This document shows positions 51,528 to 62,639 of a DNA stretch of 64,000 nucleotides, piece by piece (positions within the stretch are counted from its first letter, which is position 1; every line of letters starts with the position of its first letter). The notes beneath the pieces were generated by a model. It was not told the origin of the DNA and searched no databases. It saw only the letters and a list, made by a program, of their open reading frames with translations. Origin of the DNA: Lepisosteus oculatus (Eukaryota; Chordata; Actinopteri; Semionotiformes; Lepisosteidae); NCBI RefSeq assembly GCF_040954835.1, contig NC_090706.1, forward strand, positions 24,561,148-24,625,147. Reading direction: 5' to 3'. The position numbers were made by a program, and so were the translations under genes.

Positions 51528-51730
51528 TGAGTTTGCTGCTGCAGCACGAAAGCTGGAGTTGGAAGAGTCGAAGACTGCAGCGCACACTGCAGCAGCTCTG
51601 GGACAATCTGGGAGATTAGACGACTATCACCGAGTAATACTGAGCTAGTCAATTCGGCTTTGCAAAGTCGGCTTTTAGTGGTAGATGCCTCCGGTTTTAT
51701 GCATTATCTTTATTAAAGGTTCATACCAAG
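51517..51730 (-). promoter_or_regulatory. acsl6: ACSL6 5' UTR and probable promoter
   Basis: The sequence directly upstream of the ATG is locally richer in C and G than its surroundings. A CATAAAA run on the minus strand (complement at 51695-51701) sits where a weak TATA element could be for a start near 51665-51670. No initiator was confirmed. The coding frame stays open upstream to about 51606 but contains no ATG, so the start at 51516 stands. Confidence 0.35.
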
Positions 51731-53034
51731 CTGGGTTTTAGAACAGGAAGCATTAGTTAATAAGGTATTGATGTGTCACAAAATTTAGCTCCATGAGGCT
51801 AATGGATTCCTTCGAACTAAAGGTGTAGTGCGACGGCGACAAGGTGACAAGATGATTACAGGCTTGGTGTCAGGATTTCCTTAACTCGGGATATAGCAAT
51901 TACAGTATACACATTCATTTCAATGTTTTCTACAGCGATTAAACAACGTACTCAAAGGCCTTCTGTCTTTTACATTAAAAATAAATGGCAGTACAGAAGT
52001 CATCGCTTTAACAGAATTTGTTCAACTTCGTTCGAATTTCGAGTGAGCAAAACTAGATGTCAAATTATTAAAAATAATGTTGTTTTATGTATATTTAGAA
52101 TTACTTTCTTGTTATCGTTCCGGGCGTCCTCCTTTAGCCCCTAGCGTTGGAACTAAGTGATAACATTCCCCCTCTCACTCCAAGTGACTTGCTGACTCAC
52201 AATTCTCTTCTGGTTACTGGGCACATTCTTCCAAGTGGCGAATGAAAGACATCACAGAAACTGCCGTCTTGAAATACAGCCTTGGAATACAGGGTTCAAA
52301 ACATGAAGCGGTCTCTTAGGAACCGGAGCCATTTTATTTGCCTGACCACAGTAATTAACATTACAGAAAGCGAACAATAGCATTTTCCACAAAGATGCTC
52401 CTGGGTGCCTCCTTTAAAACCAGTGCCCAAACCTGACACACCAGTTACAGCTAAATAAAGAAACAAAAAAAAGCCTCTTGTTTTTATTTAAATAACCACA
52501 GTATCTCCATGAACTATATATTCTTCCTTTTTTCAATAATAATGTTTTTTAAAGGGGAACTACAATGCTATTTTTATATTACAGGGTTAGAGAGAATCAG
52601 CATTGATGAGTGCATTTCAAACCACAATGAAAGTAAAATGTACTTCCAATTTTCATCACAAAATAGTTTAAATTTCCAGGTATGCACAAAACCATGTTCT
52701 GCTATTCAGAATGAAGCAGCAAAACGTCCGGTGAGGTGAACCAGCATTATTAAATTGTAAACAAGCAAGCTTGTGAATACATCTCTTTTAATTCAATAGA
52801 AACATTGCTCTGGACTTCAAGATGGTCTTGCTGACAAATACTACTAGTTATCTCTGCACACAGATCACATTGTAACGTTTCTCCAGTGAAATGTCTGCTT
52901 TACAACCTGTACTTATTCGTTTGTACTGTACATTGCATTACATCAGTCATTACAGTAACTAGTGAGCAGGAAAGGCCACATCACATCGCGATTCATGCGA
53001 GCTCTAGGGGTTTGCAATAACATGGCAATGTTCA
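51731..53034. other. ACSL6 upstream intergenic DNA
   Basis: AT-rich non-coding sequence with short chance frames only. I see no repeat family or conserved gene in it. Confidence 0.5.
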
Positions 53035-53039
53035 CAAAG

Positions 53040-53612
53040 TGTAACGGGAGCTGGTCCAGGCTCCCACGAAGCGTAGTTCAGGGCCCTATGCAGACAGTAT
53101 AATCCGGAAGTAAATGGAGAAGAACAACAGGGAAGAAACGTAGAGGATCAGGATGGGTAGACAGCCAAGGCGGGGGGGGGCGTGACATGATAACGGTGAC
53201 CCAGCGCTCGAGAGACGTGGCGCAGGCAACCATGTTCTAACAGTCCAAGGGAGAAAATCCGTGACGCAGTCCAAAGTCCAAAACTGGGTGATCCATCCAA
53301 AATGAGACAAACACAGTTAAAATCCGGAGTGGGATCCGGAACAGAGACAGGGAATAAAACCAAGATAATGAGGCCAGGCACTCCGTGCCCCGGACTCAGA
53401 TGGTCAGGACGCTGTGATGAAGCCTATGCTGTCGGGTCTCTCCTGGACCCGCTGGTAGGCAGGCTTCTGGGCGTCCATCTCCCAATGCTGAGCCAGGAAT
53501 AGCGGGAGCGCCAGGTTTAAATAAGGAGACAAAACAGGGGGCAGGTGCATGTAATACACGAAACTACGAAAGGGACAGAGCGCCCTTAACAGGAGGGATT
53601 ACGGTCATGACA
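53040..53612 (-). mobile_element. Solo LTR of an LTR retrotransposon (573 bp) with 5-bp target duplication
   Basis: On the minus strand it begins TGTCATGACC and ends CCCGTTACA, giving the TG...CA ends of an LTR. It is flanked by a perfect CAAAG direct repeat (53035-53039 and 53613-53617). A TTATTTAAA TATA-like element lies inside in the same orientation. GC content is clearly higher than in the surrounding DNA. No internal region (gag/pol, primer-binding site) is present, so it is a solo LTR left by recombination. Confidence 0.85.
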
Positions 53613-53987
53613 CAAAGTTCCCATTTTTGTGCTTAATTCAAAATTTGTAAAAAAAATAATGTCAGTTACTTTTTTTTTGTTACTGCGATTGAATAACCAG
53701 TCTGATAAATCGGGACTGCAGTTCCCCTTTAAGAAACAAGCTTGGTCTGATAACATGTTTCTGTTGTTGTTGTAACACACATTTGCACCAGACTTCCTGC
53801 CTGTATGTTCGTTAGGGCTGAAGTTGATTTAATAGCTTTATTACGCAGGGCGCATGTGACTGACCTTTCAAGCTGGATCACAGTAAGAAAGCTCCAGCTG
53901 CTGCTTCTGAATGCAACCCTGAATTATGAAAAATGTGGAGATAATATGCAACGTTCAATATGAAGCTTCCAAATTCAATAACTGGTT

Positions 53988-54217
53988 TCATCCCACAGTC
54001 CAAAAATATTCTGGTAGGTTAATTGGCTTCTTGAAAATTGAACCTGGTGTGAGTGTGTATACTTCTGTTTGTATCTGTGTGTCTGCCCTGGGATGGACTG
54101 GCACCCCCTCCAGAGTGTATCTTGCATTGCGGCCACTGCTTGCCAGGATAGGCTCTGGCTCCCCCTTGACCCTGAATTGGAAGAAGCAGTCAGAAAATAC
54201 TGTAGATGGATGGAAAT
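53988..54217 (+). repeat. tRNA-derived SINE, copy 5 (5'-truncated, plus orientation)
   Basis: It starts in the body at 'ttcatcccacagtccaaaaa', continues 'ctgccctgggatggactggc' and ends 'gatggatggaaa'. The tRNA-like head is missing. Confidence 0.75.
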
Positions 54218-54877
54218 GCTACTCCAATTTTAAACAAGAACACTTCCATGCCTATTAAAGTCTTGGGGCTCCAAGTTACAAGGTTCCATCAGTTTGACAA
54301 ACAAGAATATAAGTTCAGACTTCTAACACACCTGCAAGTATATTGCAAATGTGGGATTTACAAAAAGTAAGACTTCCAACCAGGAAATGTAAAAACTGTT
54401 TTTGCTTTTACATACTATCATGTAAATTAGTGAACATTTACTGTAAATGCTATCTGTGGTACTGGAACTTGTCCCATTGTTCCTTGGCTTAAAGTTATGA
54501 ATTCATGCAAATAAGTAAAGGAAAAAGGAAAAAAAGATATTGCAGCATCAGATACAACAAGAATAACCTGGTGTGGAAAAGGAAGTCCTCATAGACTTGT
54601 GCACTGAATTCCTCTAACCTTCCCAATACCAACTTTTAGCATCCAGTCCAAGCAAGTCTGTCCTAAACCTAATGTAATTTCTTCTCCTATGCAATCTAAG
54701 GTAAACATTCCAGAAGTCATTAAGCTTGTTTTGAAACCAGCTTGAAAATATATTTTTAAAATACCTAATGCTCCTAAAGATTTGAGTAACAAAGCTATTT
54801 GGCCTTGCTTTAAATTTTAAATAAAGTATATTAGTATTGGTATATCCATATTAATTGATCTATTGATAAGCAACATG

Positions 54878-55120
54878 TTGGCATGGTAGTTTGTGCTGTC
54901 TTTTTTTTTTTTTGCATGTTCTTCCAGGTTTATGTGGATTTTCTCCTGGTGCTCTGGTGTCCTACCCCTCGCAAGGACAGGTTAGTAAGGCAAGCTGTCA
55001 CCGTGTATGTACTGTACCCGGTGATGGACTGGTGCTTGTGTTCTGTGCTCCCAGAATAGGCTCTTGGTTATTTATCAGCAACGAATCGCATTCTGATAAA
55101 GGGCACATGGAATGATGGAA
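54878..55120 (+). repeat. Diverged SINE copy 6
   Basis: 'catggtagtttgtgctgtc', 'catgttcttccaggttta' and 'ggtgatggactggtgcttg' match the body of the same family with heavy divergence and a T12 run. Confidence 0.5.
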
Positions 55121-56280
55121 CAGATCAATTGTCTGTTGGCAGGCTCTGCATACAAAGTTATCAAAACTAGATTACTGCATAGGGAAACACTAAATAGTAT
55201 TTTCCACTTCCGTGGAAATTAATATGTCATCTGCTTCATGAAAAAATGTCATTGTAAAACCTGCCATTCTCATGCTGTGTGAGAGTTTTTCAAAGTTAAT
55301 TTCTGGTTAAAAGGATTGTTGAAAGGGCTGGTGATGTGCTAGGAAGGTAAATGTGGTCTTTGCAAAGGAGATGGTCATTACAAACACTCTTTTGGTTTAC
55401 GTTAGCAAAGTTAGCAAAATTTGCTTTGTTATTCCATGCTTCCTTCCCATTTCCTATGTAGTTCCTGCTACACTTCGCAAGGCAAATTCACTCTGTAAGT
55501 GGTGGAAGAAATTCATGACTCTTTTTTAATGTTTTGGGAAGGGAGGAGGGTTCTGACAGAGACCCTCAGAGAGAAATGAATGTCTGTTTTAGAGATCAGC
55601 AGTTTTGTCTTGACAGAATGTCAGTGAACACTGAGACAGATGGCCAGCAGGGGATTTACGAGCAAGCTGTTTCTTCCAAAGCCTAAAACTCCTCTCTTAT
55701 TAACCTAATTATTATAAACTGTATAGTATATTGTTTATATTTAAAGTCTATTATCTATTTTTTTATCTGGCTGCCCTGGCATATTTAAAGTTCCTATTAC
55801 AAACATGCTATTGTTTCCAGTCTGAAGCATTTGAGGCTTTGACTGGTTTGAAAGAGTACAGCTTGGACAGGCAATGTTGTGCTCCCACTTGGCAGAGACA
55901 AGCAAGAACGCTGTGGTTTGAGGATGATCATTGCTTTTGCCACATTTTTGTAAATGTCTTCTTTAAGACACTTGTGACATTTTTAATATTTCTAAAAAAT
56001 AAGTGTATAAATAAGTAAAAAGTGTTTCCTTGTTACTTCAATAATGTTAATTTGTTAATTTGATATCCTCAACTACATGTTCACACACTGCTCCCGGAAT
56101 CTGTTTTTAAATCCTTTCAATTTACTGATTGCTTTCATTTACACTTCTGCTTGGTTTTCACTCTGGTGTTTCTGATCTCCCACCTCTTTCTTACTCTCTC
56201 ATTTCTGCCCTCTCCTTCTCTACTTCAAAAACCAGAGGAAGGCTCCACAGCTGAAACATAGTGTATTGTTACAATCAGTG

Positions 56281-56490
56281 GTTATGAAAATGGTGAATAT
56301 CAGAAATAGGCCAAGCAGATTAATCAATAATCAAAATAAATAACCACAATCACTAACTTGTAAAGATTTTGCCAAGAATATACCAGAGTGGTTAGTATAA
56401 TCAGAGGCACCTGAGTTATTTGTTCTCTGGCACAGCTTTTGATGAAAAGTGGAATAATCCCGGCACACTGGGTTAAACAATTATTTATTA
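56281..56490 (-). repeat. Dispersed repeat family A, copy 2
   Basis: It is the reverse-complement counterpart of 49010-49222 with moderate divergence. At its left, 56235-56262 carries the 'aggaaggctccacagctgaaac' phrase of the foldback/hammerhead-like family. Confidence 0.7.
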
Positions 56491-57211
56491 ATAACGACAA
56501 TAAAGGCAGTAAACAGTATACAACATAAATGTTCAACATGTAACACTATTTACAAACATGCAAACAAGTCCCAGGGCCTACGAGCTGACCATCCAGAAAA
56601 AATGCCAGCCTGCTACCAAGTACTTAACTCCTACATATCACCTACCCATGCCGACAAGAAATCTGCCTTCTAAACTAAACAGAATATGACCTACAGTTAC
56701 ATCTCTCTGAAAATTAAATAAATGGAAACCTATCTTCCTACCCTAAAACTTCACTCACAAACCAGGGGAGGCCATTTTAACCAAGGGATTCTTTATACAG
56801 GAAATGAGAATTTCCTAGAAACAGAAGAATGGCAAGGTTATCTTAGGAAGAATCAAATACTAATACAAATAATACAAATAAGCCGAATATGGTCTATATT
56901 TGGTCTCCTCTCTATTGTCTCTCCTGGACTGTTGATTGACACTTAATCATTTACCCAGAACTTAATTAATAAGGGTAATTTTTATGATTGCTATGATCAG
57001 TGAATCTCAGACCCCTACATCTCAGCAAAAATCTCCATGCTTTGAAGCTCCAGAGAGGTGGAAATGTTGATACTAACCAGGTGATGACCATCAATAACCT
57101 CAATATCCACTTCCAATCAATAACCATACCAGTATTTTCCATATGCTTTTATCTTTAACTTTTGCAGGCCACGGCTCCCAGTTCTAACCTTAGCGATGCG
57201 TATATTGTTTA

Positions 57212-57532
57212 CAATCCATCCATCTATCCATTTTCTAACCGCTTCTGCCAATTCAAGATCCCAGGGAAACTGGAGCCTATTCCAGCAAGCAATGAGGACA
57301 AGGCAAGATAAGCCCTGGATGGAACACCAGTCTATTGCAGGGCACACACAGACACAAAAAACACACTCACACCGGGGCCAGTTTTCAAAGAAGTCAAGTA
57401 ACCTACCAGTATGTCATTGAACTGTGGGAGGAAACCCACAGGAACACAGGAAGAACACAAACTCTAAGCAAAACTGAACCCAGGGCCCCAGTGCTGCAAG
57501 GCAGCAATGGTAATCACTGTGCCCCTCTGCTG
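57212..57532 (-). repeat. tRNA-derived SINE, copy 7 (minus orientation)
   Basis: It runs from the tail 'aatccatccatctatccatt' to the body 'cagtctattgcagggcacac' and a head near 57500-57532 ('ccagtgctgcaaggcagcaa'). Confidence 0.78.
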
Positions 57533-60204
57533 CTCCATATTGCTTACACATGGATCTATTATGAACTGATACCAACTAACACTATGTAACATACTTTTTC
57601 ATTAATTTCTGACAGATTGAACAGAGAGACCCAGACTGATCATGGTCCATTTTTCTAACCATAAAATGACAATCAGTGCAAAACACAATCATGCAATATA
57701 ATATCAGGTGCAGGGATGTGTTAGATATTTTGTATCCAGGGCAAAGAAATCACTGAATAATTCTAAAAGTAGTTTAATCCAATGCAAAACCAATTATTAA
57801 GATGATGAACTGTACAACAATTTAACCATTTGGCATATACTTTACAGGACCTCCATTTGTGATTTAATTTAAAAAAGAAACCTTTAGATTTTTTACAAAA
57901 ATGTGGCTATTTCAATCATGTTTCATATTAATGATACTTCTTACTCTTATTCGAAATGTTCTTTCCCCAGCAACGACTCTCACCTTCCTTATGTTGGTGG
58001 GTGTTGCCGACGCAAGAGCATCAGTGAGTCAAAACGTGCTCATCCTTTGCAGCCCTCCACAAGGACTCTGCCAAAGCTGAATTTGCAAAGGCACTGGAAG
58101 AGAAAAAAGGGAAATTGGTGCTCAGAATCAGATGCATGTTAAATGCACTTGCATGCTTTTACATTTGTCCACAGGAACATTCTAAGAGTATCTATGTTCC
58201 GTTTGCTGCTTGCTGTTATGAAAATCACCATCTTAAAGGATCTCAGAGTGGATATAAGACATACAAGGACACAAGCCTTGTGTAAAATATCTGTTCAAAT
58301 TTTACATTATATACAGGACATTATCACATTTAAGGTTCTTTGAAGCACAAATCTACAGTGATAAGCTTTATAACTGTGTATTACACATGGGAAGGAAGAT
58401 ACAAGCATAATTCATTTTACATACTGTATAATGAAATGTGTGGTAATCCACACAATGAAGGTATCTTAGTTTTATCATTTCTTCTAAATCATCATCTATT
58501 CTGTAGCAAAGGTCAACAGTTTAAAAAAGGTTATGGCACAGTATCAGGCCCTTTTGTAATGTATTGCACGAGTGTGTATATTAATAGAACACATGGCAAC
58601 TCCTAGAAACACATGCTTTACAGTAAACAAATCACAAGCTCTATTATTATAGAGCCAACCACTAGGGGGCTGAGCTTTACTCATTCTACCGTAAAATTCT
58701 GATGTGTATTATTTAACCTCATAACAATTCCTGCTAACTACTTTAAAATCGCCCTTGTTTATCATGCTGTTGAAAAAAATCACCTCTTTGAGGGAGGTCA
58801 TCATTTTAAATAGCACAATGCCAGCACATCTCAGGAGACACAATTTCAACAATTAACAATTAACCATAATCACGGTGATTTAGAATGAATTAGAATGAAT
58901 TATTGTTCAAATTAGAAATTTAGGAGCAAAATACATTTTTCATCTCCTCACACAAAAAAATCAAAACTGTGTTGCAGCTACAAAAAGACATTTATGGAAA
59001 CAGAGGACTGCTGGCTGTTAAACAGACATACTCCTCTGTAGAAAGCAAATATTCTAAAATACTTTTCATCCAGAATATTTTTAATATGTAGTATACTGGA
59101 TTTATAGTTTTACCCCTTGTAGCTGGAATATGTACTGTAGTGAACATAATTTAATAGTGTTTAATACTAACAAACACTTTTTTAATCAGGGAGAAAAGAG
59201 ACACATATTGCTAAAGAATACGATAGGAGTTGATTGGACTTTGTGTCATTATGATAACAGCTGGCTAACCAACCTGTTTCCCTCTTTATTGTGGGAATGT
59301 TATTTACAGTACCTGGGAGTGCACAGAATTTGCCACTGGTGACTGTGGCGGTCTTGTGTATTACTGTATCTGCTATCACTTACAGGAAACAGCTCAGTAA
59401 GCACAGAGTGGTGGCTGTTTACACAGCATAACGGTGACAAACGACAGTGAAACTGTCATTCAAAATAATGAGGTGCCTTTTACAATGCTACTATTGCACA
59501 GGATCAGAAAAAATATAATATAAACAAGAAAAAGTTACAGCAAAATCTGCTCTTGAGAGGTGGCTTTTACTTCTACTGTCTATTAAAGCTGTTCTCTTTC
59601 TCAGACAGTGTTCAGATTTAGGCAGAATACAACTGAACTTAGGTGGCAAATGTGAAATACATGTTCAGCAGTTCACTTTTTATCTTATGAAGTGTAAATT
59701 ACACTTGCTTAACAATGCAAAGCTTTCCAGTAAAAGTACACAATTGAAAAAGTGTCTTGAATCAGCTTTTACATTTGGGATGGACAAAAAAAATGTAATG
59801 TATCATTCAAAAAAAGCATCTGTCCTTCTGTAATTACAATTATATTTTGTATATGCACAGTATATCAATTATATTTATATACATTATATGATATACTGTA
59901 CAGCATAATAAAGCTTAAATGCTTAAATCTGTTTCCCAATTGATACATTCTTCACAGCTCCTATGCTAGTTACTCACATACTTGAAATCATTTGGAATTT
60001 TCCTGTATCTTGGTGGTGGTTGCTAATGCCATCACATTGTATTTGATTGAGTAGAAAAGGATCTTAGCCCAAACAAATGGCAGTGATTCCAGCAACTGAC
60101 CTGCTCTCAAAAAGGCAAACAATGCTTTTATGATACTACAGGTCAACAGACTTGGTAAAGTACTGTAGAAATAAGAGGTTTGAGTAGGGAGCTGCTTCTT
60201 CATA
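57533..60204. other. Intergenic DNA without recognised gene
   Basis: Short frames only. A CTCF-like core CCACTAGGGGGC lies at 58659-58670. Otherwise nothing recognised. Confidence 0.5.
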
Positions 60205-60330
60205 CGTTGGCTCTAAAGGAACAGGTAAAGGTTCATTCCGTGCTGAATGGTAAAGAAAAGAAACACTACGTTGCACCAGAGCCTTCTTCAGGTGAGTGAG
60301 AGAGGGAACACTGCAAATAAATAAGGCATA
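60205..60330 (-). repeat. Copy of the foldback / hammerhead-like repeat family
   Basis: On the minus strand: 'cacctgaagaaggctctggt', then 'gtagtgtttcttttcttt', then 'cagcacggaatgaaccttta'. It parallels 16794-16917 but has only one terminal arm. Confidence 0.55.
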
Positions 60331-61547
60331 GGAGAACAAAAGAAAGAGTAGATGAGAACGCACAAGGAAATGGAAGTAGAGCAGGTGAGAATGAGTGTCC
60401 AAACTAAGAGAGATTGGGATAAAAGGTGCAGAATGGCAAATATTATGTAGAAATAATATAATCATGCAAAATCATAAAATCAGAATTTTGTGCTCACCTG
60501 ATGTTACAAGTCTTAATTATACATGTAAAGGGTACATGATCTATTGTCTATTGAACAAAGTTTACAGAAGCGTTTTTAAATAAAATGCTTAGAACCTTTA
60601 GAAAGCACTTCCTTTAGAGAACTGTTCTTTTGGTCAGGAAAACCTTCATTAAAGAATTAACCTTTTCAATACAAAGGATGGTATTTTGCGGTTTCAATGT
60701 GAAAAAAAGACACAGAGAAGAAGTAGAAGAAAAGGAACTGAGAATAGCCTCTAGATGGTTAGATGGATTCTGAGTTCATATATTATTACAATGTTTCATA
60801 AAAATATTTGGGCTTGCTTTTAATCTCTTGCTGTATTTTAGAACCATGTATGATACCCCCTTTTGAACTGGTCTGTATGTGGATTAATTTTTAAACGCTA
60901 TAGATATACATTTTCAACAGAGTGTGGTTGACCCTTATGTGTTTTATACTGGCATCTGGAATAATGAATTAACCGTACTTAGCATGAGCATGTTACTACT
61001 GTATACAGTACAGGTATGTGCACGATTCAGTTCCTTTACATTTCAAAATAGGAATGTCTCTGGCTGCAACAATCCATAATCCTTAAAATAACTTCACATG
61101 GCCTTTATCCATCATAATCTATTGATGACACTTTACCATAAGAGGGTATGGTATGTATTTAATCGGGCTATTGAATGCACTCCTAACAAAGGTTCATGGG
61201 TAGGAGCAAACTCACCATCCCATCAAAAATGTTCATTTCTATACAATTGCCAGCTGTGCTTTCTTTTGCTGGTTGACTTTTCAAATACGTAATCTATAAA
61301 AGACCAAATTGATATAGATGGCGGCTGGATTAAAAAATATATATATATATTATTTTGCACTGTTAGATTTATGGAACAGTTTCACAACATACGATGTTGA
61401 AAGGTACAATATAATTCAGACTGAACATATAATTAAAGTAATATTTGCACATGCGTTTTCTGTGAGAACTGGGGTACGGATAGGGCAATGGGGTACAGCG
61501 AAAGGACAGAAACGTTATTACTATAAGGTTGATAATACACATTCTTT

Positions 61548-61592
61548 GACATGCGCAGTTAATAAGCCTTCGCTTACTAGCCTGCGCATGTC
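61548..61592. other. 45-nt near-perfect hairpin
   Basis: The outer arms GACATGCGCAG (61548-61558) and CTGCGCATGTC (61582-61592) are exact reverse complements. The inner arms AATAAGC and GCTTACT pair around a CTTC loop with one mismatch, which is a G-U pair if the minus strand is transcribed. The outer arms contain the ATGCGCA half-site found in NRF1 motifs. Confidence 0.6.
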
Positions 61593-62639
61593 CGTTTCAC
61601 CTTGCCGTCTATTATATGAGGTTCACATAATAATAGGTTTCCTTTATTTCCCAGCATTTCCTTGAATCGCTTCAGTTCAGAAAATTGTGAACAATTCCTC
61701 TCGACGTGTAACTTTAAGAACATGTAGCCATGTACAGTAGCCTAACTGACAGCGTGCTGGTAGCCTATTAATAGCTTCCAAATCCACATCCACCTATTAG
61801 ATACAAAGGGGGGCGGTTTTTAAACGCCAATAAGATTCTCCATCTCTTTTTGCAGCGGTAATTGGCAATCTGCTCTACATTACTGGGAAAACCCAAAGCG
61901 TTACTGAAAATTTCCAAAGGAAAATACCAGGACTTCCATGCTGTATCTAATCCTCTGTATCTGCCTAAAAAAATCCAGAGATTAGGAATCTCATTTTACA
62001 ATAAAACTAAATCATTTTTTAAAGTTACGGCAAAAACTGAATGTAACGGAGAATGTATTCATAACCAGAACACCTCGCATTTGGCAGAGATTGTAAAATA
62101 TTATTATTTGTTACGCTAAAAAGGGCATGTAGAGAGGAAAGAAAAAAACACATCTGAATTATTTACAAATGTCCATAACTCTTTAATACAAGACCAAGAG
62201 ATCAGTTGAATGCAAAAAAATCATAAAAAAGGAATCATCCGCCAAAAATTTCATTCTGGGATATGAAGCCTACTGTAGAAAGAACTTATTTGATCTAAAT
62301 TTTAGGAATAGAAATCTATGACTCTGCAGAATGCGACTGCAAATTATAGCTCGGAATGCATTATTGATGAGAAATATGCAGGTATTAATGTATGATTTTA
62401 AATGCCTAAGACTACGATGTATTTTTTTCCTTTTCTCTCTCGTGCTATCGACGTGTAAATGCATTTTAAAATAGTATTTACAATTTGGAAAGAAAACCGG
62501 GTTTGCCATGTAAGTAGAATATTTACCATTGCAAAAATATTCAGTTTTTTACGTTCACCGACTGTGCCACAACAGAACAGTCCTAGGATGCATTATTGAC
62601 AATTGTCTTGCTCCATACTTCCATCTGTTGGCATAAAAT

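Noticed and set aside
51471..51606. N-terminal extension of ACSL6 upstream of the called start
   Set aside because: The frame is open to about 51606, but the first codon there is TTG, not ATG. The ATG at 51516 is the first in frame and matches the known long-isoform start.
53086..53502. Overlapping 66-77 codon frames on both strands
   Set aside because: They lie wholly inside the solo LTR and are explained by its higher GC content.
57903..58142. 79-codon plus-strand frame with basic C-terminus
   Set aside because: No homology, no exon signals and short length in intergenic DNA.
61318..62119. Plus-strand frames of 115 and 85 codons
   Set aside because: Low-complexity start, no family resemblance and no promoter or splice support.
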